Part shown: piece by piece, positions 4,227 through 5,249 of the stretch
Position numbering within the stretch: the stretch's first letter is position 1
Layout of the letters: every line of letters starts with the position of its first letter
Assembly: GCA_016286935.1 (NCBI GenBank)
Contig: JAEEUO010000094.1
Location: 1-5,249, forward strand
From: Bacillota bacterium
GTDB taxonomy: Bacteria > Bacillota > Clostridia > Peptostreptococcales > Anaerovoracaceae
Direction: 5' to 3'
Length of the DNA: 5,249 nucleotides
The notes under the pieces: model-generated
Database searches by the model: none
What the model was told of the DNA's origin: nothing
What the model saw: the letters and a program-made list of their open reading frames with translations, nothing else
Made by a program: the position numbers and the translations under genes

Positions 4227-5249
4227 ATGGCAGGATTTGTCGATACAGCGAAAATCACGATCAAAAGCGGAAAAGGCGGCAACGGCGCCGTGTCGTTCCG
4301 CCGAGAGCCGTTCATCCCCGAAGGCGGGCCGGACGGCGGCGACGGCGGAAAGGGCGGCGACGTGATATTCGTCTGCGACGACGGCAAGAACACCCTGCTG
4401 GATTTCAAATACCGCCGCAAATTCGCCGCGCCCAACGGCGAAAACGGGATGTCCAAAAAGTTCTTCGGCAAAAGCGGCGAGGATCTTATAATACCCGTCC
4501 CGCGCGGGACGGTCCTGCGCGATCCGGAAAGCGGGCTCGTTATCCACGATATGTCCGACGGCCTGCCGTTCACCGCCGCGAAGGGCGGAAAGGGCGGATG
4601 GGGCAACGTGCATTTCGCCACCCCTACAAGGCAGGCGCCGCGCTTCGCCAAAAGCGGGCTCCCCGGGGGCGAACGGAATATCACTCTGGAGCTTAAAATG
4701 CTTGCCGACGTGGGGCTTGTGGGGTTCCCGAACGTAGGGAAATCCACCCTGCTTTCGGAGGTGAGCGCCGCCCGCCCGAAGATCGCGAACTACCACTTCA
4801 CCACGCTTTCGCCCAATCTCGGCGTCGTAACGGTTTACGACAAAAGCTTTGTAATGGCGGATATCCCGGGGCTTATCGAAGGCGCCTCCGAAGGGCTCGG
4901 GCTGGGGCACGATTTTCTGCGGCATATCGACCGCTGCCGGCTCATCCTGCACGTTTTCGATATCTCCGCTTCGGAGCGTCCCGACCCGCTTGACGATATA
5001 TTGAAAATCAACTCCGAACTGTATAAATACAGCCCGGAGCTGGCTTCGCGTCCGCAGATACTCGTCGGCAACAAGACCGATCTCGGCTATTCGGACCACG
5101 ATCTTGAAAGGATAAAAGAATACGCCGCGCGGCAGGGGTGGCAGCTCTTCCTTATCTCCGGGATAATCGCGGAAGGCGTGCCGGAGCTTATGAAAGCCGC
5201 CTGCGACCTGCTCGGCACACTGCCGCCTATTGCGCGGTACGAGGAAGAG
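4227..5249 (+). CDS. obg: GTPase Obg/CgtA, 3'-truncated by the window edge
   Basis: 341 codons are open to the last base with no stop. Residues 1 to about 157 are the glycine-rich Obg domain (KGGNGAVSFRREPFIPEGGPDGG at 16-38, KGGKGGWGN at 119-127). From about 158 comes the GTPase domain: G1 GFPNVGKST (166-174), G2 FTTLSPNLG (191-199), G3 with the Obg signature DIPGLIEGASEGLG (212-225), G4 NKTD (282-285), and a G5 region SGIIAEG (311-317) with glycine where alanine is usual. The optional C-terminal OCT domain would lie beyond the window. Obg binds the 50S subunit in late assembly and senses ppGpp in studied bacteria. ATG 4227 has AGGAG (4215-4219) 7 nt upstream. Codon use differs clearly from all upstream genes (more ATA, GGG, CTT and AAA), and a strong terminator separates it from rpmA. 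Confidence 0.97.
   Translation, partial: MAGFVDTAKITIKSGKGGNGAVSFRREPFIPEGGPDGGDGGKGGDVIFVCDDGKNTLLDFKYRRKFAAPNGENGMSKKFFGKSGEDLIIPVPRGTVLRDPESGLVIHDMSDGLPFTAAKGGKGGWGNVHFATPTRQAPRFAKSGLPGGERNITLELKMLADVGLVGFPNVGKSTLLSEVSAARPKIANYHFTTLSPNLGVVTVYDKSFVMADIPGLIEGASEGLGLGHDFLRHIDRCRLILHVFDISASERPDPLDDILKINSELYKYSPELASRPQILVGNKTDLGYSDHDLERIKEYAARQGWQLFLISGIIAEGVPELMKAACDLLGTLPPIARYEEE

Noticed and set aside
3636..5099. 487-codon open frame on the - strand across the rplU tail, rpmA and obg
   Set aside because: It is antisense to three confidently identified genes, its content is low-complexity and reflects the GC-rich codon structure of the + strand, and it has no recognisable domain or ribosome binding site.
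1..5249. Mobile element, CRISPR array, defence or toxin-antitoxin system, tRNA
   Set aside because: No direct-repeat arrays, terminal inverted repeats, transposase or integrase motifs or tRNA-like sequence were seen. The window is filled by housekeeping genes.

Overview
The window is about 5.2 kb of dense, GC-rich bacterial chromosome. All genes lie on the + strand and all are housekeeping genes: the 3' end of rimO, then pgsA, cinA, recA, rplU (L21), rpmA (L27) and the first 341 codons of obg, which runs off the right edge. The signals point to a Bacillota (Firmicutes)-like, probably clostridial, organism. These are the rimO-pgsA-cinA-recA order, strong AGGAGG-type ribosome binding sites, a GAAC-N4-GTTC LexA/DinR box before recA, and an L21-type leader RNA before rplU. 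The taxonomic call is inference, and one trait argues for caution: L27 lacks the cleavable N-terminal extension usual in that phylum, and the gene for its protease (prp/ysxB) is not between rplU and rpmA.

Layout. Positions 1-2020 read as one translationally linked block. rimO and pgsA overlap by ATGA, and cinA follows 19 nt later. The 125-nt gap at 2021-2145 holds a clear sigma-A-type promoter (2074-2102), a perfect-arm LexA box at the expected start site (2109-2122) and a strong ribosome binding site that fixes a GTG start for recA at 2146. The 135-nt gap at 3232-3366 is the most intricate part. A long hairpin with a T-run that should end recA transcripts encloses the -10 region of the next promoter, and its downstream arm is reused as part of the L21 leader. 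rplU and rpmA follow as a pair. A textbook intrinsic terminator at 4178-4212 sits only 14 nt before the obg start codon. No stretch over 300 nt lacks a gene.

How the genes work together. RimO and Obg act on ribosomal protein S12 and the 50S subunit, L21 and L27 are 50S proteins, PgsA makes the phosphatidylglycerol precursor, CinA is a nucleotide-salvage enzyme, and RecA runs recombination and the SOS response. The recA cluster and the rplU-rpmA-obg cluster are each common in bacteria but are usually far apart. Here they are directly joined.

I see no mobile element, CRISPR array, defence system or tRNA. The points most worth following are the nested terminator/promoter/leader between recA and rplU, a 70-residue Lys/Ala-rich tail on L21, the extension-less L27, and an abrupt change of codon use at obg (seven ATA codons in 341, against none in about 1,290 codons of the six upstream genes). 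That change suggests either transfer of obg or a contig join near 4.2 kb.
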